Part shown: piece by piece, positions 49,001-60,895 of the stretch | Position numbering within the stretch: the first letter of the stretch is position 1 | Layout of the letters: each line of letters begins with the position of its first letter | Assembly (NCBI RefSeq): GCF_003573695.1 | Contig: NC_039365.1 | Coordinates: 81,881,089 to 81,945,088, forward strand | Direction: 5' to 3' | DNA length: 64,000 nucleotides | Source: Papaver somniferum | Lineage: Eukaryota; Streptophyta; Magnoliopsida; Ranunculales; Papaveraceae | The notes under the pieces: generated by a model | What the model saw: only the letters and a program-made list of their open reading frames with translations | Database searches by the model: none | Told to the model about the DNA's origin: nothing | Made by a program: the position numbers and the translations under genes

Positions 49001-52000
49001 AGTGGAACATTTGAGGTCAACTGCTCCAAGGATGTCAAAGTACAGGGTATTATTGGTCCTTGTGCATCTCTCGAAAAGGTATATACTAACATATCTAACT
49101 GGTTGCTGCTTCGGTTGAGTTCGTTTTTCGAATGACCTGTGGTTGCTGAATTATGCAGAAAACTCCTTTAAGCTCCGAAACAGTCATTGGCCAGGGGAAT
49201 ACAAGTGCTTGGAAAATGTGTGGCCTTGACAAAGCCACATCTCTATGTTTGATTTTTGATATTGTGAAAAAGGATATCCCAGAAGCTATTGGTCAACCCA
49301 CGACCAATCAATTCTATTTCCAGTTTCTGACTTAGTATGTTTCTAGCCTATTTCTCTTGGTATTTAGGCAATAAGATTTCCATGGCTGATGTAGTGTGTT
49401 TGGCTCTTTTTTTATATCTTGCTACAGTTATCAGCATAGTAATGGACAAATGAGACTTCGTGCTACAACACTTTCTAGAAGATGGGTTACTGGAACTGGC
49501 AGCTTACAGGTAAGAATCACCTCTTGCTTTTTTAGTATTTTTAAAGGATGATTACTTCAATTCGTGTGATGCAAGGAATCCAGTAAGCAACTAAGGGTTC
49601 TTATGTAGGACTTAATCTCTGGTTTTGACCAAGAAGCAGCTGCTGTAGTCATGGCGCGACTTGTTTCTTTCAAGATGGAAACCGAGGTATACAACTAAAC
49701 AATTACAGAGATACCTCTTGGTCATTGAACGATGCATGAAATTGTACTTTATGCTTTGATTTGTTGCAATTGTCGTCAGGAGCTCATAAGACTCCAGTTG
49801 CTCAATTTGTTTATTTATGTTGAGTAATAAGAAATTTTATATGGTGTACAATAGAAAAAGAAAAATCGATCAATACCCGTTATTTAGGTAACTGGGACTA
49901 TTAAGTGATAAGTGGAGAAAGAGTATGTCTCGAGCTTACAGATTGATCTCAAGGCTCTAGATTTGGAGATAGCAAAAGAATCCACTAACTGTTCTGGAGC
50001 AGGAAAGGGTACTTTCCAATATCTTGTTACGAGGAAACTATGACCAGCTCCAGAAATGCTCGTATTGCTCATTGAGCAAAACCTGCAATTTTGATACTTA
50101 AGTGGCCTGAGATTTCCATGTTGATTGTTAATTTATTAACTCGAATTAGTTTTTTAACATTATCCGGTTTATAGGTTACTAAGTCGGTATGATTGCTTCA
50201 CAGGTTGAATTTGATCCTATCAGATGGCTTGACAGATCATTGATACGCTTATGTTCTCGATTTGGTGATTACCAGAAAGATTCTCCATCTTCCTTCAGCT
50301 TATCTCCGCGGTTTTCAATATTTCCGCAGTTCATTTTTCATTTGCGACGTTCTCAGTTTGTCCAGGTACGCTACTATAGCTCTTTGGTTTTCCAGAGATG
50401 TATGGCCTACTATTTACACAATTTCTATTCAACTATCGCTGTCCCTTTCCTACAGGTCTTTAACAACAGTCCAGATGAAACTGCATACTTCAGAATGATT
50501 TTAAACAGGGAAAATGTGTCCAATTCAGTCGTCATGATTCAACCTTCGTTGATATCTTACTCATTTCAATCGGGCCCGGAGCCAGCTCTCCTCGACGTGG
50601 CTGCTATTGCAGCTGATAGGATCCTACTTCTGGATTCCTATTTTACAGTAGTCATATTTCATGGAGCAACCGTTGCTATGTGGCGGAAGGCTGGATATCA
50701 ACATCAACAGGAGCATGAGGTTCTTTACTATCTATACCAGTAACTTATAATGGTTTACTGTAACCTTTGCCCTTTCACCATTTTTAATTAGATTTTAAAA
50801 TTTGAGAAATGCTAGACACTACTTCTTAGAAAAGCAGCAGGTGCCAGTGCTACCTAGGGCTGCCCATGGTTCGGTCTGGCTTGGTTTTGTACCAAACCCA
50901 ATAACCTAACCAATATCTCTTAAGAAAAAATAAAAACCAAACCCAGACCATGTTCCGTTTGCAACATTAAAACCAAAACCGTCCCCGGTCTTTTCTGTTT
51001 TTTTTTTTTTTGATTTTTTTAATAGTTTTGTTGTTAAATTAGAATTCAACATTTAATTTTTAAGTTCAACTGATTATATAAGCAAACAAAATCATCTTAT
51101 TCAAAAAAATGATTTATATTTATATGATTCAATACTAGCTTGTATATTTTTAATTAGATTTTCTCTATTTATGGGGTATACTCATTGAAGTTTATATTAT
51201 TATATATATATTATATTATGTTGGAAAGTTGGTTACATATTATTTTGGGTTTTATTGGTTGTTTTTGTGCTAACTCTCGAGGACTTTTTTTGTTTAGGTT
51301 TTTGGTTATTTTTTTCTTTTGTCTGTTTGGACCAGATTCGGTCCGGGTTGAAAACGAACCATGGGCAGCCCTAGGTGCCACCATTCATCCTGTGTTACAT
51401 GTAGACCCACTGCCTTGTTTATTCCATGCTTAGGATCACATCCCTCGAGGGGTAGAACCAGGCTACTCTTTTAAAGAGTAAGTTGGTATCACTCCTGAGT
51501 TCTTGAAACGATGTATTCAATCTTCGGTTAGCTTTACAACTCCCGTTCTCTCTAACCCTAGTTTCAGTTTCTACGATAGTTAATTTTATGAGATATGATA
51601 TCTTAAAGGCAAGTCGTAATACGAATGTCACAATCCTAGTCTGCGGGAACTACAAAAATGGCCATTTTGCATAGTTTTTGGTGATCGGTGATTTTACTTC
51701 GATTACAGCCATGATTACTTAAGGTTAGCTGAATTCTTGTTTCTTGATTGGCCGTGGATAAGTGGCACTTGTAAAAAGATAGCTGTCTGGTGTCTTCAGG
51801 TGAATTTGGGTTTGGGATGGTACTTGATACTACTACAATAATTTTAAATTTGGTTTTCCTGTTCTAGGTATTTGCTCAGTTGCTGAAAGCTCCTCATGAT
51901 GATGCTGATGCAACTATTAAGGAGCGATTCCCGGTTCCTCGCTTAGTTGTTTGTGATCAGCACGGTTCTCAGGTAACAATGTAGTTCGGAGTCCTATATT

Positions 52001-52632
52001 TGTGAAAACCTTTAGCAGGAAGTGATTAAAGAAAATGAAATTAGAGAGAGTGTGTTGGGTCATTGACTGGTGACAAGTAGTGAATGGAACACCCCACAAA
52101 GTCTAGTCAAAAGTGTTTCACCACACGATGAGGAGGTTAGGTTTGTTGCTAGGGAAGGGGTATCAATAGACACCTTGGTAACCAAGAACTCAACCGAATC
52201 ACAACTTGACATCGTCATTGTAATTGGTTTCTGTTCTATGTTGTTCATTATTGAGGATTCATTTCAATTCACCACCATAGAAATGTTGATTCTACTTTCC
52301 AATTTAAGCTACTTGGAAAACAAATGGTGGCAGACCATGGTATTCTGGTGAAGGACCACGTATATTCTTTTATGTTTCACCACCATAGAGTATTTTTTAG
52401 TGATTCATTCGGCATAGCATGTGTTACACGGATTTTGCTAGTTAGTTAGTTATTTATCAATGCTTATGATATTGTTGAAATGCAGGCTCGCTTTTTGCTG
52501 GCAAAATTGAATCCTTCAGCAACATACAACTCAACTGCTAATCCTTTGCCAGGAGGGTATGTTATCTTCACGGATGATGTTAGTTTTGAGGTTTTCTTGG
52601 ACCATCTTCAAAGGCTAGTTGTTCAACAGTAG
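46062..52632 (+). CDS. SEC23: SEC23 COPII coat subunit, 12 exons
   Basis: Inner-coat subunit of COPII vesicles at ER exit sites; forms the Sec23/Sec24 heterodimer and is the GTPase-activating protein for Sar1. Exons: 46062-46784, 47016-47189, 47758-47919, 48441-48583, 49003-49078, 49159-49334, 49428-49509, 49609-49686, 50204-50365, 50456-50719, 51868-51972, 52486-52632. All are GT-AG and sum to 2,292 nt, giving 763 aa, the normal length. The start [18 protein letters not shown] is family-like. The zinc finger uses Cys57, Cys60, Cys79 and Cys82, followed by the vWA-like trunk ([11 protein letters not shown]), beta-barrel, helical ([19 protein letters not shown]) and gelsolin-like ([17 protein letters not shown]) domains. 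The text fits the divergent plant clade of Arabidopsis At2g27460 better than the SEC23A type. No lesions. Confidence 0.96.
50855..51374. mobile_element. hAT-like MITE in SEC23 intron 10
   Basis: A 520-bp element with inverted ends TAGGGCTGCCCATGGTTCG (left; right end the same on the minus strand) and a T/AT-rich middle. Flanks GTGCTACC (847-854 of the 50-kb block) and GTGCCACC (51375-51382) match at 7 of 8 positions. It lies wholly within the 1,148-bp intron and leaves the splice sites untouched. No coding capacity. Confidence 0.8.
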
Positions 52633-53388
52633 AAAATATAAGCTTTTGTATTATTCTTCTTCAGTAGGTGCTGTCCATGGCAGTTCTTCCAATTTTGTAA
52701 TATTTTTTTCTCTTACCGCGTCATCTTATTCTTGTACAGTGTTTGAGAGTGTATTTATGATTATTATCTTTTAGCTTGTGTGAGCTTTATGGTAGTTACA
52801 GTTTTAATATGTTTTGGGGGAGTGATACACATCCCGTGGGCCTCCCGTAACCCGGTGGTTTTGCATGGGTGGGTTAAGGGTGGGACCCATCCTACTCTTG
52901 ACAGGACAACTTGCGGGATATATATCATTTCTGGATGATTTGTCCTTTTCTTTCAGATCATTGTTACTGTTTCCGGCTATTGCAGCAGAAGCAAGAAAGG
53001 ATGACGAAAATCCACGCACACGTTAATTTTGTTCTGATTATGAGGTCGAGGAACTCATAATGGATCAACGGTTATCTAGCATAGTGGAATCAGTTGCAGT
53101 TGCATAACAGATCAGCTGTACCAAAAATAAGGGGAATCAGTTGCAGTTGCATAACAGATAAATTATACCAAAAATTCATTTCTTTTATTTCGAACGATCT
53201 ATGATTCTATATGCAAGTATAAACACGTAAAAATAACAGCAGACCCATCTGATCCGCTGTCCAGTGACTAATCATTTGGGTTTTTGGATACCGTGCTTTT
53301 CCATCCTGGATGCTGTGATCTCATATATATCTCGTCTTATCATTTGTGACCTTGGCTCCGGCTTGAGCACTTCCCGGATACCTGCTGG
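52633..53388. other. SEC23 3' untranslated region and flank
   Basis: No gene. A 21-bp block (GGGGAATCAGTTGCAGTTGC core) is repeated in tandem near 53080-53155. The SEC23 3' end is expected within the first few hundred bases. Confidence 0.5.
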
Positions 53389-53586
53389 CAGTGGCGGAGC
53401 CAGAGATTCAGATTAAGGGGGGCTAAAAGAAAATGTAAAAAATATGCCAAGACTTAGTGGACTAAATACTAAGCATAAGGTGGGCTAAATGCATAATATG
53501 GTATGAATTTTAAGGGTTTTTATGTGATTGTTGTGATTTTACGGGGGGCTAGAGCCAGTGTTAGTCAATCCTTGTCTCCGCCCCTG
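53389..53586. mobile_element. Small hAT-like MITE
   Basis: A 198-bp element with ends CAGTGGCGGAGCCAGAGATT (left) and, on the minus strand, CAGGGGCGGAGACAAGGATT (right). Flanks CCTGCTGG (53381-53388) and CCTACTGG (53587-53594) match at 7 of 8. CAGNGGCGGA ends recur in plant hAT-type MITEs. The stretch from 53595 to 54025 holds nothing recognisable beyond the PPR 3' flank. Confidence 0.75.
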
Positions 53587-54025
53587 CCTACTGGCAGCGT
53601 ACTTTTCATCACTTTCTAGTCCTAGCCTCCTCTCTCCAACTTTCCAATACCTCCATGTTGTTACAACACTTTGTTTTAGCAGCATAAATTATTCCTTCCG
53701 TGAACTAAATCATCTGTTGACAATGATGTCAGAGTGAAGCTTATGCGTCATGCCATAATATTTTGCTTCGCCTAGCTACCACATTCAGTTTTGTTTGCCT
53801 CTGTCCATGAGAAACAAATCCTGAAAGAAGGAAACAATTAACGCTTGAAGAAACAAAGACCTATAATACAACTAGAGAGTTATAAAGACCAATCCTACCT
53901 CACTCAATGTAAGCCAAAGGTGGGCTAAACTAGTCCTGATATTACTATCCACACTGTCGACATAGCTACTTCAGAGTTTGAACAGCTTGTTTCTGTTTAT
54001 CCAGTGATTCATTTGAAGATAATCT

Positions 54026-56290
54026 TTAGTTTGGAACATAACCAGCTTCAAACATATGCAGCCGTAGTTCACCTAGAACCATATATATCTCACTGATTTT
54101 TGGATGCGATCTATCTTCTACCATAAATGCATGCACCTGGTCCCGAAGTTCTATCCAGCTTATCCCAGGAACCTTTCTGACATTTCTACTTCGCATTAAT
54201 GTTCTCATTGTAGCAACATCTTCCCAACTACCAGTTAATGCATATATGTTACAAAGTAATACATGAGCAGCTGAACTTGATGGATCCAATTTCAAAATAC
54301 CATCCATAGCTCTCTTTCCGATTTTTACATTCTTTTGAGTTGCACAAGCTGCAAGTAAGGTTTTCCATATGATACTATCAGGATGAAATTGCATTTGATT
54401 AATAAATTTCTCTGCCTCTTCTAACCGTCCAGCACGAGCAAGTAGGTCTACTATACACGAGCAATGTTCTTTAGTTGGAGTGATCCCATAGTCAGCCTCC
54501 ATGGTTCTATAATGATGGAAAGCTTCTTCTATGTATCCAACACGACTACAAGCAGAAAGAACCCCAACATAAGTTACATGGTTCGGTTTAGTGCCTAGGC
54601 TTCTCATAGTTTCAAAGAGTTTCAGAGCTTCATCACCATAGCCAAACTGCGCATAAGCAACAATCAAACTACTCCAAGAAACAACATCGGGGCTTCTCAT
54701 TGCTTCAAAGAGATTTCTAGCACTTTCAAGTGCACCACATTTTGTATACATATCAATTAAGCCATTCGCAACCAAAATCTCGGTTTCTAGTCCAGATTTC
54801 ATGACATAAACATGAACTTGATTTCCCATCTTTAGAGATGCTAAACTCGAACAAGCACCCAAAACAATACACACAGTGATTTCGTCGGGTTTGTATTGAG
54901 AACTATGCATAAACTTTAATAATCGAAAAACATCATTCACCTGGTTGTGCTGTAGACAAGCTGTAAGAACTGCATTCCAGGAAACTAAATCTACGGCATT
55001 CTTCATTTCTTCGAATAAATGGAAAACTTTGGAGAGATCCGAACACTTCGCGTACATTGTAAGGAGAGTGTTACATATTCGAACGTCCAGATTAAAACCC
55101 GTCTTAATAACATAACAATGAACCTGTTGGCCTTGAGTAAGCGTAGAAGGACTGGTGAGCAAACCTAAGATGGTTATCTCATTAGGGATGAATCCTGAAT
55201 GTCTCATCCGAGAAAAGCATTCCATGGCTTCATTAACATCACAACTGTAAGCAAACCCAGCAGTAATTGCATTCCAAGCAACTAAATCAGGATTTTGTAT
55301 CTGAATGAAGGCCATTTTCGCAGAATATAAACTACCACACTTTGCATAAAAGTTGCTAAGTGAACAGCCAGCAAAAACATCTCCACCGAGCCCAAATTTT
55401 ATACTTAATGAGTGTAGCTGTTTACCATATTCCAATTGGAAAAGACTACTACAGGCACTGAAAGCACTACTAAATATAAACTCATTAGGGAAGAGACCAT
55501 CCATGGATAGCATTTCCTTGAAAAGTTGCAGAGCTTCAACCGGACAACCCTGCTGAGCTAATCCACCTACCATTGAACCCCACAAAACTGTATCTTTTTC
55601 AGAAATTCTATCAAACAAAACCAATGCATCATCAATCCGATTAAACTTGGTATACATTGCAACAAGTGCATTCTGTGCAATACGTTCCAAACCGTATTCT
55701 GATTTGATAACTGCGGCATGAAACTGTCTTCCTAATTCAATATCATTAAGACCAGAACACACTCTCAACATATTTCCAAAAGTGAAATGATCAGGCAAAA
55801 TACCAGAACGACGCATATGAAAATACAAATCAATTGCTTCAATTTCTCGACGATTTTGCGAATACCCAGCAATTATTGAAGTCCAGGAAACAAGATTTCT
55901 AGCAACCATTTTATCAAACACGTTTCTAGCATCTTCTGGTGACCCACATTTTCCATACATATTAAGTAAATGATTCTGTAAAATAATATCCGGTTGAAAA
56001 TTTGATTTCACCATATGATGGTGAACTATACGACCAAAATTTAACAATCGAAGAGAAGAACAAGCTGAAATTAAATGAGTGTAAGTAGTTGGATTCAAAT
56101 GAAAAGGAGTCTTACTTTGAATAAAATCAAAAGCATGTATAGCTTCTCTAAACAGGTTTTGTCTACATAATGAACAAACGTAATCGTTGCTTGATATTTC
56201 AGTTTCGAAGCTGGATATTTCAGTTGCTCGTGTTTGTAGTTGGCGGTAATTTGCGCTAAGTAGCCGGTGGAGTTTCAAGTTTTTAATCAT
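54026..56290 (-). CDS. Pentatricopeptide repeat protein, PLS class, E subgroup; At3g53360-like
   Basis: Intronless, 754 aa. PPR proteins bind organellar RNA in a sequence-specific way; PLS/E proteins usually take part in C-to-U editing. The start used here gives MIKNLKLHRLLSANYRQLQT, a basic, acid-poor N-terminus suited to mitochondrial import. Roughly 15-18 PPR motifs run from about residue 40 to 640 (for example LLNMYGKCGSPEDARNVFDK, LIDMYTKCGALESARNLFEA). Then come E-type motifs (EHCSCIVDLLARAGRLEEAE, VPGISWIEL), ending EAGYVPN without a DYW deaminase domain. The text follows Arabidopsis At3g53360 closely through most of its length. An in-frame extension upstream to 56503 runs through a tRNA gene and is not used. 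No lesions. Confidence 0.94.
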   Translation of the reverse strand: MIKNLKLHRLLSANYRQLQTRATEISSFETEISSNDYVCSLCRQNLFREAIHAFDFIQSKTPFHLNPTTYTHLISACSSLRLLNFGRIVHHHMVKSNFQPDIILQNHLLNMYGKCGSPEDARNVFDKMVARNLVSWTSIIAGYSQNRREIEAIDLYFHMRRSGILPDHFTFGNMLRVCSGLNDIELGRQFHAAVIKSEYGLERIAQNALVAMYTKFNRIDDALVLFDRISEKDTVLWGSMVGGLAQQGCPVEALQLFKEMLSMDGLFPNEFIFSSAFSACSSLFQLEYGKQLHSLSIKFGLGGDVFAGCSLSNFYAKCGSLYSAKMAFIQIQNPDLVAWNAITAGFAYSCDVNEAMECFSRMRHSGFIPNEITILGLLTSPSTLTQGQQVHCYVIKTGFNLDVRICNTLLTMYAKCSDLSKVFHLFEEMKNAVDLVSWNAVLTACLQHNQVNDVFRLLKFMHSSQYKPDEITVCIVLGACSSLASLKMGNQVHVYVMKSGLETEILVANGLIDMYTKCGALESARNLFEAMRSPDVVSWSSLIVAYAQFGYGDEALKLFETMRSLGTKPNHVTYVGVLSACSRVGYIEEAFHHYRTMEADYGITPTKEHCSCIVDLLARAGRLEEAEKFINQMQFHPDSIIWKTLLAACATQKNVKIGKRAMDGILKLDPSSSAAHVLLCNIYALTGSWEDVATMRTLMRSRNVRKVPGISWIELRDQVHAFMVEDRSHPKISEIYMVLGELRLHMFEAGYVPN

Positions 56291-56427
56291 TTTCAATTCG
56301 GGGATCAAAAAAGTGAGAGAGAAGTTGAATTTGGAGGGAAGTAAGAATTCATCTGCAAGTAGGCCAGTAGTCGTAACTTGTAAATTAAGAAATGCAAACA
56401 AAAGCAAATAAAAAAACAAAAACAGCT

Positions 56428-56509
56428 CGTCGCCTGATAGATTCGGACTCTCGCGGGGAAACCCCATGTACTTAGCAGGCACACGCCTAAACCACTCGGC
56501 CAAAGCGAC
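56428..56509 (-). tRNA. tRNA-Ser(GCT)
   Basis: The minus strand folds as an 82-nt class II tRNA. The acceptor stem is GTCGCTT/AGGCGAC with discriminator G; the D-arm has GGCCGAGTGG (box A-like); the anticodon loop CTGCTAA gives GCT (474-476 of the 56-kb block); the long variable arm is serine-type. The T-arm reads GAGAG-TCCGAAT-CTATC, with one stem mismatch (G/A) and C where T54 is normal, so box B departs from the consensus. T-rich pol III terminators follow directly (TTTTTGTTTTTTT), and CAA stands just upstream. Gene or early pseudogene both remain possible. Confidence 0.85.
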
Positions 56510-56976
56510 CAGGTTGCTTGTGTTCTTGTCATTTCTTTCATTATATTTAATGCTATCGTTTCATTGGACCCTTTCCCATTTCGGTTGCTATCTATCAATT
56601 GGTTAACCATTGTCGGCGTATTATCATCAAGTAGAATTGGAACAACAGTGCTTTCTCTTATTCTGGCAGCCAAAAATTTGCCCAAATGTCGTACTAGCAT
56701 CACTACTAACTTACCAAACATGGTTAACTTTTATTAGATTGTCTAGTTATTACATTTTATTGGTTTTTCTATCAGACGAAGAGTATTACATTAACTAGTT
56801 GGAAGTCTAACAAGCTAAGCTCCAACAACATATTATTACATTAATTGAACAGGTTACCGTGCTAGCTTACCGGCGAGTCTCATAGATAACCTAATCAAGG
56901 GAGCCGAAGCGAATGGAGGGGCTAAGATCGTGTCACAAGGGGGCAAGCTAACTCTACCTTCCATGTTTTTCTAATT
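56510..56976. other. Intergenic, no recognised feature
   Basis: AT-rich spacer between the tRNA gene and the LINE fragment; short frames without motifs on both strands. Confidence 0.5.
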
Positions 56977-58030
56977 GGATTTTTTTTTTTTAGTAAAGAT
57001 GAAATATATATTACCCAGGAAAAGCGCAACACAAACAAACAGAAAAAAAACACACAATGAAAACAAAAAAGAAGGTAGGATGTTATCAAGTATCACCGCA
57101 GGACATGCCCTGTTATGATCATTAGACAACAAACCTGCATTTCTGCCTATTACATTGATAATACTACTATTCTGATCTTCTTTAAAATTACTTCTTTTAC
57201 CTAACCTAATGAAATTATCTAAGAAGGCAGACATATCTTCTTTCCAAACACTAAAAATTGAAGATTTCTCAACCTCCACCGCCAATTTGTCAGCCACTGA
57301 ATTGCCAGTTCTGTGGATAAAATTGAAACCAAAAAAATTATTGCAATCTTCCAATATCTTTGTCGCCTCTTTCACAATCCTCTGATTTCTCCAGTCCATC
57401 ATAAAATCCCTTCCTTGAATGAAGTTAACCATTCTTTCGCAGTCCCCCTCTAACTAGAAACTTGATATACCTTCGTCTCTGGCCCATTTGGCACCTTGTA
57501 GAAGAGCTACAACTTCGTATTTTTCAGGACACGAAGCTTTGAGTATTTCAGATTTAATTGCTCTTCCATCACTTGCATCATTCCTCAGAATTAGTCCATA
57601 TCCAGCATTATCAACGGCTGATACCCAAGATATATCATAATTAATCTTGTTGTACTGAGTTTCAAGTAATTTCCAAGGGACATTTTGATGTGCCACTCAG
57701 TTTGTACAACTAGTTTGCTGGTTTATATTTCTTCTAGACATGCCTCAATAGTTCATATGTCTTTGGATTGTAATTGAAAGTTGTAGAGAAGAAGTATCTT
57801 TTTCTTCAAAGATCCTGTTGCACCTTTCCTTCCATATGAACAAGTATTTAGTTGCACAAGTTTCAGTCAGATTTTCCCCTCCAACCTGCCATTGATTCTA
57901 ATGTTCTTTGAAAGACAAAAGCCCTGAATTACTATTAACTCCCCCAGAGAAAGATAGGAGGTTCCATACCGACTTAGAATTCAAAAAACAGATGCTCTAA
58001 GGTATTTGAGTTAGGAAAGTATTTGCATTT
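56977..58030 (-). pseudogene. 5'-truncated LINE: zinc-binding region and RNase H
   Basis: On the minus strand it starts in the zinc-binding connection (CKYFPNSNTLEHLFFEF near 58030). The RNase H domain (57696-56971) carries SAVDNAGYGLILRNDASDGR, EVVALLQGAKWA and LEGDCERM, with a single in-frame TAG at 57453 between SSF and LEGD. It ends in a poly-A tail (T-run 56980-56991). It is a different LINE lineage from the 27-34 kb copy, judging by the RNase H text. No target-site duplication was found. Confidence 0.75.
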
Positions 58031-59058
58031 ACGGATTTTAGCCCAGAGTTACTCATTGTTATTTACATTCAAGAAATTTTTGTCTCAAAGGTTAGTAGTA
58101 TTTGCTCATTGTAATTTACATCTCATTCCTTATCCTTCTACATTCTCTACTAATTTGTATACCCCCACAACTATTGTAATTAATACCTTTAACAATGGAC
58201 ATGCACTCCATTACTCCTCTTGTCTTTACTATTGTTAATTCATCTTTACTACCTTCTCTTGTCTTGGCTACAAATTGAGGCTCATTTTCTTTGTAAGTCA
58301 GGCTTGAAACTTGACCATAAACACCACTTTGGATATGAGAAGTTTGCGAATAATCTTTTGTGTGTTCAACTTTTTTTTATTACAGGATCAAAATCCTGAT
58401 TAATTGATGATATCATCTTTAGGTTCTTAGTCTTGAAGAATCCTATTATAACACTAAAATTCACACTTGAACAAAACCGAGAGATCTCATTGAAAATGAG
58501 AATACTTTTTTCCGACTTAAACTTCGAGAACATGCTAGGATATTTAAGACCTATCTTTGTAGACTAGAGTATTTAATTTTGATACTCATAATATTTTTTT
58601 ACTGCAAAAATACACCATTATTATGATCCATTAGAGTGTGAGATGATTTATCTGTCATCTACATGTCTATTTTTCTATGGTCTAGAATTGTCATTAAGGC
58701 TTATAAAAAGAGTTTTGCATTGTTAAGCCTGAAGTTAAAACGACAATCTAAAACTGGTGTGCAACAGATGATTGATCCAGTTACGAGATGTGCAATATTG
58801 GTTGTGTACCAGGTGCAAGATTTGGTAGGCAATCCTATATATAATGTTATAATAAAGTACTTTTCTAAAAGCAATATAATTTTCGCATCATTAGCTGTTT
58901 TACTTCAGCGGTAGTAAGTTTGCAGGATTTAGGTTTGATTTGACCGTATTGTATTATTTTTTTCTTAGTCAAGGTTTCTTTTTTCTCCATTGGATTTTCC
59001 TTGTCAAAGTTTTAATGAGGCATGTGAGTCCAGTGTTATCTTCAATTCAAAATGTTGT
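58031..59058. other. Intergenic, no recognised feature
   Basis: AT-rich. The frames at 58023-58238 and 58663-58914 carry no motif I recognise. Confidence 0.45.
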
Positions 59059-60895
59059 TGAAATGACGAGGGTACCAAGCACACCACAATCTCTTCGATA
59101 TCAACCTATTTAAGGAATATCTTGTGTAATATGATACAAACACGAATTGTCAAGGAGATTACTTAAACAAGATGTACACTTGGTATATAGTGTAAGTTTG
59201 AAACTGAACCAATCTATGGGATCAAACCAAGTGTTGATTAATGTACAAGTGTATTTACTTCAATTATAAAGACAAAGCAATATGACGCAGAAGTAAAGTA
59301 AATCACACGACACACAACATTTTGATAACGAGGAAAACTGCAAGGCATCTAGTTTTGAATACTCTCAGAATTAAGACGCTATAAAAATACTACTACAACT
59401 TCATATAATAGAGACCAAGTAAACTAACTTGTGGTACTTAGTTCCTACCGTATCCCTACCTACAACTAATCTGGTATGTGTACGTGAATCCTAAGATAGA
59501 GTCCACTTTCTTAAGTGGCTTTACCTTTGTGAAGTCTTCAGCAACTCAACTCCTTTGGATTGTAATTCGAAACACTAAATGACTAATCTAAATCTACAAC
59601 ATCAAACAAGTTAATCAGAGATAGGTTGAGTATAAAGAATCTTCCATGTAATCAATATAATCTCCTTTGTTCGGTCAGATCAACTACGATCAAAATTACT
59701 GAAACAATCAATCTTAGTTTACAAACTACCAAAGTAGATCTGAAAGAGAAACACAACGAAAGTTTTCTGACCTATACAACGAGCTTCAATATCTATTCGA
59801 GATATACTTGTCGGATCCAGTTAATCAAGTGTCCACGAAGTTACCATAAAGATCAAAATACTAAAAATAAATCTTCTAATCTTCAATCTTCACTCTTCAA
59901 AATACATGCACAAACAACTCGATTTCAATAAAGATTGGTTACACACAGAACGAAGTTCGTCAATAGTGGATGATCAAAAGTCCTATCTTCAGATTTAGAT
60001 GCGATAAAGCAGATATGAAATTGTTGATCCTAAAACTAGTTCGAGTGACCTTATATTAGAAGACACTAGGTGATATCAAGGTTCAAATTTAGTTTTAGTG
60101 GTCTCCCCACACCAAAAATTAAGTAGCATGTTCAAGGGATGAATTTGTAAGAATACAAGCTCTACTATTTATAATGACCAAGGCTTGTTTGGACAACAAG
60201 GAATTACCAAATTCGAAAATTCTAAAGATATACAATATATGTATATTTTTAGGTTTTGTTCCCTTCCAACTTGTAATCCTAGTGATTTTAACTTCATGTT
60301 CTAAATCTAAATGGCAACGATTACAATCTGAGAAACTATCATCCGATTTATGAATTCAGCTGCAAAAGTAAAACTATCCTCTTTCCTAGTCTTTTTCATA
60401 AGACTTGGATTTCAAATAACATATGCATTCTTCATTTACACGCTTTAGGATCAACCTTTCATATGACTTGTAAAACAGACGACAAAATGAACATTCAAAT
60501 AACTGAAAAAGATGATTGCGCCAATAAAAACTATGATAAGTGATATATGATCATCGAATTCAGAAGGCAGTAGCTTATGCCGAAAGTATCGTTGCCGATC
60601 ACATATTATTATTGTACACAGTTGATCTTAACATTATCTTTAGCAATTTACTAACATGTACAAGAAGTGAAAAAAGACCAAGATCTAACGTCATAAATAA
60701 AACAAGTGAAAGCATACAAGTGTAGATGTAGAACTATTCAATGATACCTTTCGCTATTGTTTTGACTGTAACAAAAATGATTTGTTCCCAAAAGAATCCC
60801 TACATCCAAGTAACATGAAAATTAATTATTTTTAAACACCATTCCAAGTTAAAATTTAGGGTTTCTTTTGCAACCTTGACTGTAACATACTAACA
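59059..60895 (-). repeat. Copia LTR, minus strand
   Basis: Its left end (minus-strand 3' end GTACCCTCGTCATTTCA) matches that of the 5112-5908 fragment, and some 480 bp beyond it are homologous in direct orientation. On the minus strand a TATA box (ATTATAAATAG, near 60170) sits in a block similar to the one around the TATA box at 3063. The start may be TGTTAGTATG at 60895. No 5-bp duplication was seen, and no primer site or polypurine tract adjoins, so solo or truncated LTR status is undecided. Confidence 0.5.

Noticed and set aside
56291..56503. 71-codon N-terminal extension of the PPR frame (MAEWFRRVPAKYMGF...)
   Set aside because: It is the translation of the minus-strand tRNA-Ser gene and its flank; the basic organellar-type N-terminus starts at the Met at 56290.
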